Assembly (NCBI RefSeq): GCF_030247195.1
Contig: NC_080672.1
Coordinates: forward strand, 353,584,413-353,648,412
Reading direction: 5' to 3'
Source of the DNA: Topomyia yanbarensis
Lineage: Eukaryota; Arthropoda; Insecta; Diptera; Culicidae
DNA: 64,000 nucleotides
In this document: in pieces, positions 32,700-45,605 of the stretch
Layout: each line of letters opens with the position of its first letter
How positions within the stretch are numbered: the stretch's first letter is position 1
Notes under the pieces: model-generated
What the model was told of the DNA's origin: nothing
Seen by the model: the letters and a program-made list of their open reading frames with translations, nothing else
The model's database searches: none
Position numbers and translations under genes: made by a program

Positions 32700-33580
32700 A
32701 CCATGGCCACATTATATCCAGTTTCATCACATCAGGAAGGTGGTACAGCTCAATTTGTTAAGAATAACTCTTTTGTAAATCCGTTTAAAGACATCTTCAT
32801 GTTGAAATTGTAACCAATGCATAATTCTAACAGTTAAAGTTTTTTTTGACATATTGTTACAAATCCTCGGTACATGTACTTCTGATTCCAATTAGCTCAG
32901 TCCGAAGTAAAACGCGCCAAACTGGCTGCTATTGATGTAGTTAACAGCGTATGCACTTCTAGTGCATTAAATATTCTTTAATTTTACAACCAAAGGTTGT
33001 CGACGAAATTATTGCACTACGTAGAAACCGTGACCAAAAATTTATTGATTATCCAAATTAGGAAAAAAGATTCGGTTTGTGAAATGTACTATTTAAAACA
33101 GTTTTGAATGGTACTCATAAACTTTTACAAAGTAGTATCTGTAATTTCCTTCCCAGCTACCTTTTACTTTCATTAAATTTTCATTTCATTCTTATCAAAA
33201 TGCTGCTGCTTCGTAATTGTCCAGTATTTTTCGATTTACTGAAGTTCTTGGCAGTTTAGCTCATTGCAGTCTTCGGGCAAAAAAATTTTTTTTTTGATTG
33301 CTCTATACAATTTAGAACTGATTTTTCATAACGCACGATATCAAATCGGGCCAAAACACACGAAGAAATGTGACGTTTAAAGAGCATCAGACAGTCAAGC
33401 GGAGTGATGGTAGCGGTAACGAGGCTCTGCATGACCAGGATAGTATTGGACCAATTCAAACGTCAATACAACATTTCGATTCAAGTTTCAATTCATTTTG
33501 AGCAAAAACAATGAAATTTTTACTACAACACTTATAGAAAGTTCGAAAGGCACCAAACAGGAGCGGTAACCAACAAGGTG
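32700..33580. other. Non-coding between transposase fragments
   Basis: No gene recognised. Confidence 0.4.
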
Positions 33581-33584
33581 GCAA

Positions 33585-33900
33585 AATTTGTACAAGGAAG
33601 AAGATGTCGAAATTCAATACACAATCCTTGTTTGGCAAGCGATCCGCGTAGGTGGCAAATTTTCATTTCTTCATCACATCAGGGATTGTGAATGGACACA
33701 TCTACATGAAAACCTCTAAAAATGACTCCTGGACTTCGAGACTATGCCGTCGTAGTCTGGTACAGAACTAATTATGATATTTCTGTACAGCACTCCACTT
33801 TAACAAAAATATTTTAGGCCGTCAGAATCAGGAATCAGAATATACTGGCTCAAATGAAACGTATCCCGTAGGTAGTCGAGGATTTGTGCCTCACGGCAGC
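33585..33900 (+). pseudogene. Another Tc1/mariner transposase fragment
   Basis: The frame contains IQYTILVWQAIRVGGK, then HHIRDCEWTHLHENL. This mirrors the 'hxVWxAI...GK...G.vNgxxY' block between the first two catalytic Asp positions of Tc1-type transposases. Both ends are lost and stops intervene. Confidence 0.45.
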
Positions 33901-35120
33901 GTATATTCGATGTGTTTCCTATTTCGACTGTTTTGTATTACTGGTATTAAAATGAATTTTTTAAACTTAAATTGTATCATTTATGTTTGGGTTTACATAT
34001 TATATAATATTGCAGTTTAACTGATATAGCATTTGCTTTTCGCCTTTGGTGAGCTTCGTTGGTAGATGGTTGCATTTCTGTATGTGGCTGATAATGAATG
34101 AACTGCCAATAGTCGTGGTAGTGAATTATTGAAATGAATTGTGTTGCTCATATTAATAGGTTGGAGTAATTTCGATGTTTTACTATGTTTATTCGTTTAC
34201 GTACCAATGAAGGTATTGATTTTGTACATCTGTACTTTCGAAAGATGAAAAGGCTAATTATTGTTATTGTTTTTTTTCTTTCTTCGGTCTCTTTCTGCAC
34301 TAAGTGTCTATCACCGACATCAGCGAGGCGACTCTACCATCAAAACCTTATACTTGCCACTTAACTACCGGCGCCGTCATTGAGATACTAATTCGTTGAA
34401 TATGAAAATGTTAATATTACTTATAATGTACTTGTTTGCTATCTTCGACTCTTAGAAACGTTCACTATAAAAGAAAGCACAAAACTTATGTCAGAATTTA
34501 TAACAAAAATCTACCTTACCAGCAATTTGTGCATGAAGAGACACTATTTCAAAGAATCGTTCTATTCTCGCAGCGAAAAATGTGAATATCTAAAATGAAT
34601 GAACCTAGAATCACGCACTTAGATTCGACATAATATCGATTGATTTCAATGGTTACAATATTCAATATTGTCATCTGTAAATGTAGTTGAATTATGCTTT
34701 TTTGTAAAGCTGTCAATTGACTTGTTCCAGCTGCATCATATCAGGAACAGTAAGAAATTGAGAACAATGTAATGTAACTTTTGTAAATCACGTAGTCGTC
34801 ATCTATTAACAAGTTGAATTTTATTGGCATATTGCATGTTGGTCAGATTGGCCAGAAATGCTGATATCTTTTTGAGATCTATCAAAATCATCTTCCGTTT
34901 TTCGTCGGTGCGTTTGGAGGGGTCATGGACATTTACAATTACCTATAGTGATGGAAATCTGAATTATTTTCTGCGCATATTTAGATTTCCACAGATTTGG
35001 TTGAATGATTAGGCTTAAATTTGAAAAATAAATCTCAAGGTGGTATAGATGGCTCCCTGATGATGGATATCATTTTTTGATCATCCTACTCTACAGCGTT
35101 TATACCTGTTCAATTATAGA
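33901..35120. other. Intergenic, no assignment
   Basis: AT-rich; only small frames. Confidence 0.4.
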
Positions 35121-35137
35121 AGCTCCTCAACTCAGTT

Positions 35138-35747
35138 GTGCCCGGGGCCCCTAGTATTCTTAAGACGGCCTTACGGCAAAATACGGTGGGAAAATCACGG
35201 GACCGGAAACTGTACACCCAGAGGCTGATGAAGCCTCATTGTCTCATCATGGATGATGAGACTTACGTCAAGGCGGACTTCCGTCAACTTTCGGGGCTAC
35301 CGTTCTTCATCGCCCAGCACAAGTTTAACGTTCCGGAGGAAGTAAAAAAGCAGAAACTTGCAAAGTTTGCCAATAAATACATGATCTGGCAAGCGATCTG
35401 CTCATGTGGCAAACAAAGTGCGCCGTTCGTGCGTGGCTACCTGGACTGTAGTGGAGATATACCTCAAGGAGTGTCTACTAAAATGTCTGCTTACACGAAG
35501 CAACACGAGGCCTTACGATCTTTTGGCCGGATCTAGCTTCGTTTCACTATTCAAATGTTATCCTGGAGTGGAACAAAGCCAACGGGTCCACTTTCGTATC
35601 CAAGGAGATGCCCCCCCCCCCCCACAACGCACAGGAACTAATGCCCATCAACAATACTGGGTATTTATGGAGCAGGCACTACGGAAGTTTCCGTACAGAA
35701 TTGTACAAAACCTAATGAGTGGAGTCAAGCGTAAGGTGCGAACATAG
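35138..35747 (+). pseudogene. Tc1/mariner transposase catalytic domain, frameshifted
   Basis: In order: RDRKLYTQRLMKPHCLIMDDETYVK (first Asp in DDETYV), FANKYMIWQAICSCGKQ, then in another frame FWPDLASFHYSNVILEW (second Asp in FWPDLAS), and further on QYWVFMEQALRK. These are hallmarks of the mosquito ITmD37D/E-like group. At least two frameshifts are present; one coincides with a run of 13 C at 35611-35623. Confidence 0.75.
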
Positions 35748-35779
35748 GTTATGACATTGAAGTTGAAGGAAATAAATAA

Positions 35780-36480
35780 AGCTTGCTAATTTCCGATCTC
35801 AACAAACAAAGCCGAATAGTATAAGAGACTCGGCTCTCCGGGCTTTGGAAGAAAGTCGAAAATGTATACCCTCTCTGTATGAGAAAGACAAATCGGTTCA
35901 GGGAATTTTATGTGTGATCGCACTCTTCAACTGATAACTCTAGAACCCTTCCTCCGATCCAAATGAAATTCGATAGCAGTTGGTAAGAATACTATACCTT
36001 TCTAAGTTAGTAAAAATCAAGTCAACAACACCGGAGGAATGTATCTTTAATTCAGGGACTTTATCACTTCCTTGAAGCTTCCAATTGCATCGTAGGTGGC
36101 CAAAGTAGCCAAAGAGGGTTTAATAGAGCGCCAGTTAACCGAAATCACAACAATTCAGAAATTACATGAATAATTGTCTCATTTAGATAGCAAGGTAAAC
36201 CGGTTTATAAGAGAATTTGATGGGTGACCGCACTTTTCAACCCGTTTCTCCGGAACTAGAACTCCGATTAAAAAAAATCAGTAGTAGGCTATGACATGTT
36301 ATACCTTTCGATTGAACCAATTTTTTATGGATATCGATTCTTCCATCTCTGGAGAAAATTAGTGACATTATTTGACACATACACACATACAGACATTTTT
36401 TGGGACAAGCAAGGGCAGCAGTTTAGGGACTTAACGACCCCCCCCCCCCCCCCCACACAGATCTACTGCGAATTGGAAAG
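35780..36480. repeat. Dispersed repeat modules
   Basis: Pieces like 'gactcggctctccgggc', 'tgtatgagaaagacaaa' and 'cgcacttttcaacccg...ctccggaac' also occur in the 4-5 kb repeats near 6580-6840 and 61030-61270. A run of 17 C lies at 36438-36454. Confidence 0.5.
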
Positions 36481-36523
36481 TCTTGCTAGGATATGGTGAG
36501 ATTTGGGCAGCATTGGACTCTGC

Positions 36524-37267
36524 TTAAGGGGTTATATACAAAGTTGTGGCGAAAAAGTGAGTTAGGTTCGTGATTTTTTTAAAGCGCTTTATGCATTTTT
36601 TTTTGAAAAAGCAAAAGACAGCTCGTTGGTAGTGCTATCGAAGTTCGAAAAAACAAGTTGAATCAAAAAAAATATTGAAGTTTTGCGGAGTTATGGCCCA
36701 TTCCCCGAAGCGAGTTTTTTGGCAGAGGTTAACGATGAACGCTCTCCAAGCCGAACGCAACTGAAATCAAAACAAAATAAATAGATTATTGAAGAAAAAT
36801 GTACTGTGGTGTACTTGAACGGATCGGTTTCCCAACAAAAAATATTTTCCTGCGAAAAAACGTATTTACCAAAAAATTGAGTTTTGTGGTATTCAAAATT
36901 TTAAACAAAAATTCATGACAAAGAATCAAACATTTTCGGATGAAAAAGGAACTATTCAAGTACACGAGAATGTAAATACAAACAATTCAAAAAAAATTTT
37001 ATGAAGATCGAATGAGTAGTTTTTGCGAAATCACGTTCACAGTAACGGTACTTTTCAAACAACTTAGTTCCGAAATAATTGCGTTTAAAGTTTTGTGTTA
37101 ACTTCATACGCGGAAGAACCAGCGCTCTGCGAACGGCTGCAGTTTGTAATCTAGTGCTCCGATCTGGATGAAATCTCGCACAAATATTTTCAAAAGTATG
37201 TACTTTCAGAATATTCAATAATTTTTTTTCGATTTTTCGAGTTTTAACTTTATATATAACCCCTTAA
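36524..37267. mobile_element. MITE with TTAA flanks and GGGGTTATATA ends
   Basis: Left TTAAGGGGTTATATA, right TATATAACCCCTTAA, perfect inverted copies with TTAA at each outer edge, as for piggyBac-type insertion. No ORF inside. A lone end of the same type, AAAGGGGTTATATATT, occurs at about 58177. Confidence 0.7.
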
Positions 37268-37690
37268 CCTCTAAAAATGCCATAATCCTCATAGCAACTC
37301 CGACGAAGCGAGTCTTAGCAATAAAAGCACCCTAGTCGAGCCGGAGTTGCAATCAGTACATTAGGATCGATACCAGCAAGATCTATATTATGGCATACTG
37401 GCGGTAGAGCACGGATGTGAATAAGGATCGTCATCGAAATTGTACCACGGACCGACACCCTAGCTTAATAGTTTCATTGTTAAAGTAGTCAGTAAGATCT
37501 TTACACGTACCAATAGTAAAACGAATTCGAAGATATGGTGTGGTTTCATACTTGTGCATATATCTCCTAATGTTACAGAAAAAATATTGTTTATTTTAAT
37601 TTGTCTACGCTCGATAACACAAGGAAAATTATCACCATAATCACAATACCTTTTCCATATACATCCGAAGAGCATGTTCTGTGACGTCAT
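37268..37690. other. Non-coding before the R1 relic
   Basis: May be 5' untranslated sequence of the R1-clade element, but no signal proves it. Confidence 0.3.
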
Positions 37691-39388
37691 GCTCGATTGG
37701 CTCCGGCATTTGACGTGTTTAATGGGCTTCGCCCGGTGTCTCCGCCTAACTATGAATATAGTAACTGTGGAGTAATGGTACTGGCTGCCCCCCGTCCTGT
37801 TAAAACTTTAGAAGGTCTCCAAGGACGTTCGAAACTTGGCACCTTAGCTGGTGAAAGTTGGCTCAGTTGAACGTTCCTGACTGGCACCGATCCGGCTCAG
37901 AACGCGGTACCCCATGGAGGACCACGTCAACCCTCGCATGCAACCGCACTGATTGCAAAGAATCATATAGAGGCGACTACTTACTACGGGTGTAGATAGC
38001 GGCTTGGAGTTGGGACCCAAAAAGCATGGAAGCCGATAAAAACGACTAAAGTATAAAAAATTACAACGGAGCAAGTGTGGTGAATCCGTTCGATGCTATC
38101 GATCCAGCGAAACGACCAAGTGCTATAGGCAATGCAACCGCTACAGAAGCGAGAGCAGCCCAGGTAGGTCATACCGAGCACGAGCAACGCTAAACCAATA
38201 AGACGTCGAACAAGAAAGCTAGAGTTTAAGGTGCGTACGAAGAAATCCAGTATCACTCAAGAAGACCACCAGTGTGGGATCCAGTATCACTCATGAAGAC
38301 CAGCAGCGATGAAACTGAGGCAAAAAATCGAAGAGCTCTACGAATTTGTGAATAGCAAGGGCAACGTAAACGAACAGATCAGGGATGTAACGATTAGCAT
38401 CAAATCCGCCGTAGCAGCAGCCGAACGCGAACAGAGAAAAGGCACTGAAAACCACGGCAGTAGCGAAAGCAGAAGCCTATAAGACGCCGATGGGTGGCCG
38501 GTATTCTAGTTGCGTGCAAGGGAAACATCAGGAGAGGAGGAAGAACCGAAGAAGGCCTAGAAGGTTGGTGACAGCGAAAAAACCGACAAATGGAAAGTGG
38601 ATGGCGAACCGTAAAAACGTTGAAAAGAGGAAAAAACAGAAAGAAAAGGAAAAGAAGAAAAAGAAGAAGGAAGACTGCCTCATATAATGGATGCTCTAGT
38701 CGTCAAATCAAACGACAGCGAGCGCACGGTGCAGTCCTCAAAAGGGTGAGAGAGGATCCCAAGCTGAAGGAGCCGGGAGAGAACGTAGTAAGAACCAGGC
38801 GCATTCAAAAAGGAGAGATGCTGTTCGAGCTAAAGAAAGATCATTGATCCAAGAGCTCGGCCTATTGGGAACTCCTGGCAGAAGCGGTGGGATGAGAAGC
38901 GAACGTTAGAGCTTTAGTTCAGGAAATAATGATCGAGTGCAGGTATCTAGACGGGATCTCATCGTACGGCGAAGTAAGGAGAACGCTAAAAGAGCAATGT
39001 AACCGAAAAAGAACAGGTATAAATCAGATCGAAGAACGCGTATAGTGGCACACAGACAGCAGCGGTACGCTTATCGCCAGCCGCAGCCTACTAGCTTATG
39101 TCGACCGGTAAGATCAAAGTGGAATAGTCGGTATGCTCGTTACGTTTGATTCCTAGAGCCACTAAACAAACGGAAAGGTGTTTCAGGTGCCTGGATTTCG
39201 ATCATCAGGCAAAAAACTGTGGAGGCCCGGAGAGATCTATTGCACAAAGGAAGGCGGAAAGCACCACATGACGGGAGGCTTTTTTTACCCAGAGTATAAA
39301 AAGGCGAATGCAGGCCAATGATAATGGAGATAACCTATTACATATTGTCTTCGAATTAATAAATTTTCATACAGACTGAAATACTATA

Positions 39389-40744
39389 CTAACTTAAACC
39401 TATTTTCAATTTGAACATTTCTCTACTTAAGTTAAAGTCAAAATGATGAAAAACGCTATTGCAGAGCTGACAACAAACATCTACCGGGTTATTCTGGCCG
39501 TACTGCGTGCGATGAGTAGAGCGCCGAAAGAAGTCCATTCTCCGCAGAGACCTACCAGGAACGTTGAAGTCCAGCTTAGCGAGAAGCATAGGGCAGTCAA
39601 TGTTGTCAGCGAGAAGATCGAACACAAAAAGTCGCTGCAGAAAAACTCTCCTGTTTCGTAGCGTAGGCAGGTTGATAAGAGCACAACGATGCTCATACGG
39701 TGGTAGTTCAAATCGATTTCGCCAGTGAAGCCGTCGAAGGGCATACCGGACGAAGCTCTTTTGCACCCGTTCTATGCGATTAATGTGTACGGTGTGATAC
39801 GGGGCCCAAACGATAACTCCATACTCTAGAATGCTGCGTATCAGACTGATGTACAGTGCCTTCAGGCAGTAGACGTCGTTGAAATCTTGGGCGTTTCGTT
39901 TGATGAGTCCTAGTACTGCAAAGGCTTTAGCAGTAACTGCATTGAAGTGTTCGATGAAACGTAGCTTACGGTCAAGTATAACACCAAGGTCCTTGATTGA
40001 TGAAACTCGTTTTACTGGGGCAGCGCTCACTGCATACTCAAACGTAATTGGCGAGAGTATTCGTGTGAATGCGATTATGTTGCATTTCTGAATGTTTATA
40101 GTCATTCCGTTTCTATCACACCAAATCATGATCCTATCTATGTCCATCTGAAGTGCACAACAATCTACCAGAGTTGTTATGATGCGATAAATTTTCAGAT
40201 CATCTGCGTACATCACCTTACACGATGTCAATTCGCTGAAAATGTCATTCACAAAGAGCACGAAGAGAAGAGGTCCAAGGTGACTCCCTTGAGGTACACC
40301 CGATGTGATGTCGAATGGGTCTGAAAGTACAGTTCCAAGTCGCACAGATGCACTGCGGTTTGTAAGGTACGAGAAGATCCAATTGGTCAGCCAGTCCGGA
40401 AATCCGATTCGCCTCAACTTTTCAACAGCTAGCTGATGAGGAAGGCGATCGAAGGCTTTGGAGAAATCTACATACACTGCATCAATTTGTTGTCGTTTCT
40501 CTAATTTATCAATCAGCGTTGACACATAGCTCATTCAGTTCGTCGTTGTTGAGCGCTTTCTAACAAACCCATGCTGATCTGTAGTGATGATGTGTTTTAC
40601 TGCAGGGTAGAGAATATCTAACAGCATACTTTCAAAAACTTTTGGGAGGCAGCTCAGGATTGAAATTCCCCTGTAATTTATGACGTCATGGACGTTACCG
40701 GCTTTATGAATTGGTGTTATTATAATGCTACGTCATTTATGGAT
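39389..40744 (-). pseudogene. Jockey-clade reverse transcriptase, 5'-truncated
   Basis: A minus-strand frame with PIHKAGNVHDVINYRGISIL, then VYVDFSKAFDRLPH, GVPQGSHLGPLLFVLFVN and the catalytic YADDLKIY. It runs through the thumb and the C-terminal His/Cys-poor region to a stop at 39389. One in-frame TGA (40535-40537) precedes MSYVST; otherwise about 450 codons are open. The start of the element, including its endonuclease, is missing at about 40745, as usual for incomplete reverse transcription. A T-run near 39275 could be the copied poly(A) tail. It lies inside the R1-clade element in the opposite direction. Clade assignment is by recalled similarity. Confidence 0.8.
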
Positions 40745-41279
40745 GGGCCCTTGTGTGCCGCTGATGTATAACATGAATTGGTGAGTTAGTGAGTAGTTCA
40801 AACATAACGACCACTAGGCAATCCACTATACCATTGGTCGGCGGAATTGCGCTATAAAGCGAAGAGTGAGGACTGGCGAGCGGAAGTGGAAAATAAAGGA
40901 CTTTGACAAGAACCTTCATGTGGAAGCAATTCGTGTTGAGGATGAGCTTTAGGAAACATTAGCGAGAACCTGTGACGTAACAATGCCGAGGAAAATAGAG
41001 TCGACGAACCGCAGGTATCCGACGTATTGGTGGTATTAAAGGCTCAGCATTCTCCGTGTTGCCTGCCTAAAAGCGTTCAGAGAGAAAGATGTGAAGCAGC
41101 CAGAGAAGAGTGTAATGTGACATTCCGGGCGTCTGGGGCGGCTTTTAAGTCCACCTGCTACAAGGAGTTGTGCAGCCTTGGGGCAACGCTTACCGTGTCG
41201 TGATAACCACGCCACAAGAGTCAAACGACACCATCTTAAATGTGAGCTAAAAACTGAAAATTATTGTGGAGGGTCTATT

Positions 41280-41400
41280 CCTTAGCCCTCCGGAAGTCGC
41301 GCTTATGGCCCACTGAACGAGCAGCCGCAGCCTAAGACGATTTCGCTAGATGTTGAGAGCAGCGTGCACTCAGTGCACTAGCGCGACTGCCGGAAGGTTA
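41280..41400. mobile_element. Short MITE nested in the R1 relic
   Basis: Left CCCTCCGGAAGTCGCGC and right GCGCGACTGCCGGAAGG are inverted. Its inner block 'taagacgatttcgctagat...gtgcac' also occurs, inverted, at about 4435-4495 and 59125-59190. Confidence 0.55.
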
Positions 41401-42605
41401 AGCACGACCCAACCTCATGGCCACCCACACCGCACGTTGATGCAGACAGGGGAAATGTTGGTGATAATCGAGTCTCCAACGACAAGCTCCTTATAGTAGC
41501 AAAAGGGCTAAAAGCGACGAAAGCTCCCGATCTGGACGGTATCCCCAACGTGGCACTGAAGACCGGAATCCTGGCGTCTCCGGACATGTTCAGGATAGTT
41601 CTACAGAAATGCCTGGACGCAAGCTATATCGCAGATAAATGGAAGATCCAGAAGCTGGTGTTGCTGCCAAAACCAGGGAAACCGCCAGGAGATCCAGCAT
41701 CGTATCAGCCTATATGTCTGCTGGATACTCTTGGTAAACTTCTAGAGAAGGTTATCCTCAAAAGGCTGACGAACTACGCTCAAAGTGAGAACAGATTATT
41801 GCAGAGGCAGCTCGGATTCCGGAAAGAGATCTCGACGGTGGATGCCATCCGCACAATCATCGCGAGCGCGGAGAAAGCATCGCAGAAAATGTAAAGAACG
41901 CAACAACGCGTTCAACAGCGCCAACTAGATGGTGATCGCCGTATCGCTGCACAGGGTCCCGAACAAGGTTCTGAAAAGTTACTTTCAGAGCCGAGTACTG
42001 GTCCACGAGACGAACGTAGGGCAGAGGCCGATTAGAGTTACGGCGGGAGTAATACTCTGGAACACAATGTACAACGGAATGTTAACTCCGGAACTGGCCA
42101 CGGGAGTCGAGATTGTCGGCTTTGCAGATGACGTTGTCCTGACGATAACCGGCGAGACCCTCTAGGAAGTGGAGATGTTCAGGGCAGAGACAATAGGTAG
42201 CGTGAGAACCTGAAAGGCTGATGTCAAGTTGTAGGCGAAGGTAGTACTGATCAGCAACCAAAAAAAATCCAGCGTGTCGTGAAAATCGTCGGCGAAATAC
42301 CTTGGTGTAATAGTCGACGATCCTTTAAATTACAACAGCCATGTCGCCTATGTATGTACGAAGGCTGCGAGGGCAACTAACATATTGACAAGGATCATAC
42401 CGCACATCGGAGGAGCAAAATGCAGCACAGGAAGTCTCCTCCTTAATACTGCGGTATGGCGTACCGGTCTGGGCTGCTGCGCTGAACTCAACGCGGGACT
42501 GGACACATGTTTCGCCTAATGGCTGTTCGTGTCGCGAGCGTGTATAGAACGATATTGTCAGGGCCGGTATGCATCATTAACGGGATGATTTCCATCTGAA
42601 GCAAA

Positions 42606-43922
42606 TAATAAAAAATTTAACCAGTTTAATGTATACACGATACCATCATTCGAAGGTCAAACTGAAAAAGAGAGCCAAAGTAAATATCTTTCGAGAGGGC
42701 CATAAGACCACGCTACGGCTCTAATTGCACTTTATAAGTGATCAGCCCTGTAGATCTACATTTTTATCTTCATAAGCCAGAGGATAGTCAACAATAATTC
42801 TTCAAAAGGGCTAAACCGATGTTCGTAAATAAACTTATTTCGCTCATTATATCTCTGCCTAGTAGAGTTTCAGGAAAAATACACGTTAATCCACCACTTT
42901 ACAGACTAGCAATTTCCAGTTTACTGCGCTAGAATCATAGCAAACTAGCTAATACCCATCGCGCGTTGCTGTGACTTTCAACGAAATAGGAGGAAAACTC
43001 TTTTTTGTTCCGAAGCGCTTCTTTACATAGATAGATAGATAGATGGATAGATAGATTAAGGGAAATGAGCCAAACAAAACATTGTTTATAAAATATTTTA
43101 GCCCTTTCTTTCATATAAAACTCTCTGTTTTGATTACACTTCCGTAAATGCACTAACCGTAGAAAGGTTCCGTTGCACTGCTTGGCACTGTGAGTCAGGG
43201 GTTTGATTCGCGGTTGAAAGGAAACAGTTGCGTCCCATTTTTCGAAAGGCGTTGAATTGGGGTGTTACACACGGTGGCTCATTCGGACCCCAAAACGAAG
43301 TAATTAGTGGGACGTTTGGACCGGGAGGTATTTTACGGTCGATAAACTGCGAATGTGTTGGAACGGCCATTAGGAACGAAATTTATTGGCCAATTGTTTT
43401 ACTCTTTGAAATTTCTAGCTTGTTCTCGCTTTTTTATTTACACCGGGAAACTGGCTCCGTATTTTCCCCCTAACTTTGTTTAGAGACCAGTCGGGATTAT
43501 GTCCGCTGATTGATGCTATTAAGCTACGCGAATGTCTGTTTCATGCTCGGTTGGAGCTAAAACTGGACGAATGGAGACACTGCTGCAACATTGTTGTCCG
43601 GGTCGCAGCTTTCGACTTGTGTACTTGATCATTAAGAGTCAAGCGCAACGCCTGCTGCTCGATCATCGGGCTCGCTTCGGGCGCCTGGAGCGCGATACTT
43701 TGTTGAGCTATAAACAAGATTTATGGATATGGTAGGTCATTTAAGCATAAATATTTACGATTTCACCTGCAAATTAGTGTACCAATAACTAAGGGCGGAC
43801 TGTCGAAAAATAGCTTCAATTTTTTTGCAAAGATCGTGGTAACTGCGATAGAGACGTCACGGAAGTAGTGCCGCTGGCTAACTCGTCTCATTCTTGATGA
43901 TAACCTATTACAACATTGAAAC
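42606..43922. other. Non-coding; GATA microsatellite
   Basis: A (GATA)n-like tract lies at about 43027-43057. From 43140 to 43740 composition is more balanced, but no gene was recognised. Confidence 0.4.
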
Positions 43923-44130
43923 TTAAGGTTGCACAGAGAATGCGCAAAATTCGCAAACGAAAAAAGCAGTTTTTTTCCACACCGTATGTCAGATCTTAAT
44001 AAAAATAAATCAGCAGTACTGTAACAACATTCTACACATGCTGATTGATTTTTATGAAGATCTGACATACGGTGTGGAAAAAATTGCTTTTTTCGTTTGC
44101 GAATTTTGCGCATTCTCTGTGCAACCTTAA
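43923..44130. mobile_element. Palindromic TTAA-flanked MITE
   Basis: Outer edges TTAAGGTTGCACAGAGAATG and CATTCTCTGTGCAACCTTAA are perfect inverted copies. The arms continue for about 85 bases with few differences and leave a loop of roughly 35 bases. The TTAA flanks suggest piggyBac-type insertion. Confidence 0.75.
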
Positions 44131-45600
44131 CCGAATAATAAATGTAATCTTTTGTGTGGAGGTTTTTGGTCAAATAATGGGTTTACTATACGTATACAAT
44201 AAAGTGTTTGTTGCGCGGAGGATAAACACCTTGTAAGAAAAGCACATCAATTCATTTTTGAATAATAATAAATTCATAGATTTGAATGACCTGATCATCA
44301 AGTGATCACAAAAATGTTTAAAAGCAATTAACCGTTTGTGCATTGTTGGAAAAAGTGACTACATTCCTTTCAATATGAACATCGAATTTCTTAGTTTAGA
44401 GATAGGTAATCCTGAATAATGCCCTTAAATTTTACACTGCCCAGGAATCTTCAACAGTCGCTGGTATGAATCAACCCAGTTACACCCATGACAACAGTCT
44501 TCCAATGACATGTAGGAATCCAGCTGTGGCTCCGCATCACAGCGAGACAAATTATCGTCTCAACGATAAGAATCGTCAATTGAATTTACCCAGACCCATC
44601 ATTTCGGGGTGCAGGTTTCATTGCATTCTTGTTCAGTATGCAGGTCCGATTCGCACTAAACCCTATTTCTGCAACAATGTAATCCAAGAAATAGACGGAA
44701 TGCATGTTGCATCGCTAACGATCACGACCCTTGCCTCAGTGCTCCCTTGCGCCAAACCATCTAAGCGGGTTAAGCCGCAAACAATCAGGTGAATGACGCG
44801 GATATTTTCTTTCAGGGACTTGGAACACTCCCTAACTGCAAACGGGTATTAGTTGCTCTATCTCTCTCTCTGAAAGCGATCAAAGAAGGATACAAAAAGA
44901 TTCCAGAAAGTGGTTTGGGGGTACGGCTGCTAGTCCTAAATGGTCAATAAAATATGCCAAGTGACAGGTCTAGTATCAATCAAAATCCAATAAAAAGGTG
45001 CACTCTGGACTGAGATATTATACTCAGCGCGAAAATACAAACGTGTTGGGAGTGATACAAAGTGCTGCTCGCGGATTGTTGGTCATATTCCAAACAAGGA
45101 TGGAGCCAAAAGTGGATATGCTAATACTCTGACCGCGATCGGTTTGCCACTACAATGTTGCGGTATTTAATCGGTCGTAACAGAGAATGTATTTTTAATT
45201 GTCCGTTTGTTGAGATGCATCCGGATCACATTTCTTATCGATCAAAGTGCTCGTAAGATTCACTATCTTCAACAGAAATAGCTAGAAAATCAATTTATTA
45301 AAGTGTCAAGAGATGCTTGTGGAAGGCCTCGGATAACCAGAACGTAATTAACTGCAGAAAGCTCAACTGTAAAGAAGCAGGAAACAATAAAAGTAAATAC
45401 AAAACTGATTAGGGCATCTGAAATGAGTATAAAATAAAATAAAGCTTTCAACCGTTTCACGTTTAAGTTAAACCAGGTCGTGTAATCATCGTCAATTTCA
45501 CTAAATCGTAGATTTTCATAAATTATATTTTATTTTATAGGGGACATGATATGTAGCCGTTGTAATAAATATTTTTTTTAATTAAATAATCAACTATTAA
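44131..45600. other. Intergenic, no assignment
   Basis: An open frame at 44466-44792 has no feature I recognise and no splice or promoter support; left unannotated. Confidence 0.35.
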
Positions 45601-45605
45601 CCCTA

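Larger units (their letters stand above)
37690..42605 (+). mobile_element. R1-clade non-LTR retrotransposon relic, broken by an inverted Jockey element
   Basis: ORF1 parts: KIEELYEFVNSKGNVNEQ and IKSAVAAAEREQR (about 38309-38440), then a zinc knuckle ERCFRCLDFDHQAKNC (about 39170-39225). ORF2 parts beyond the insert: TCDVTMPRKIESTNRRYP (about 40968-41025), then a reverse transcriptase with KAPDLDGIPNVALK, LLPKPGKPPGD and FADDVVLTITGE (41510-42165), and a thumb-like region to about 42570. The apurinic-type endonuclease region is absent. Many stops and shifts; not functional. A small CCGGAAGTCGCGC-ended MITE is nested at about 41280-41400. Confidence 0.7.

Noticed and set aside
38490..38847. 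Lysine/arginine-rich ORFs
   Set aside because: They lie within the R1-clade ORF1 region and are frames of decayed transposon sequence.
43199..43230. tRNA-like B box ('ggtttgattcg')
   Set aside because: No matching A box or cloverleaf around it.
44466..44792. 108-codon plus-strand ORF
   Set aside because: No recognisable domain, signal peptide, promoter or splice support; length is not exceptional for the window.
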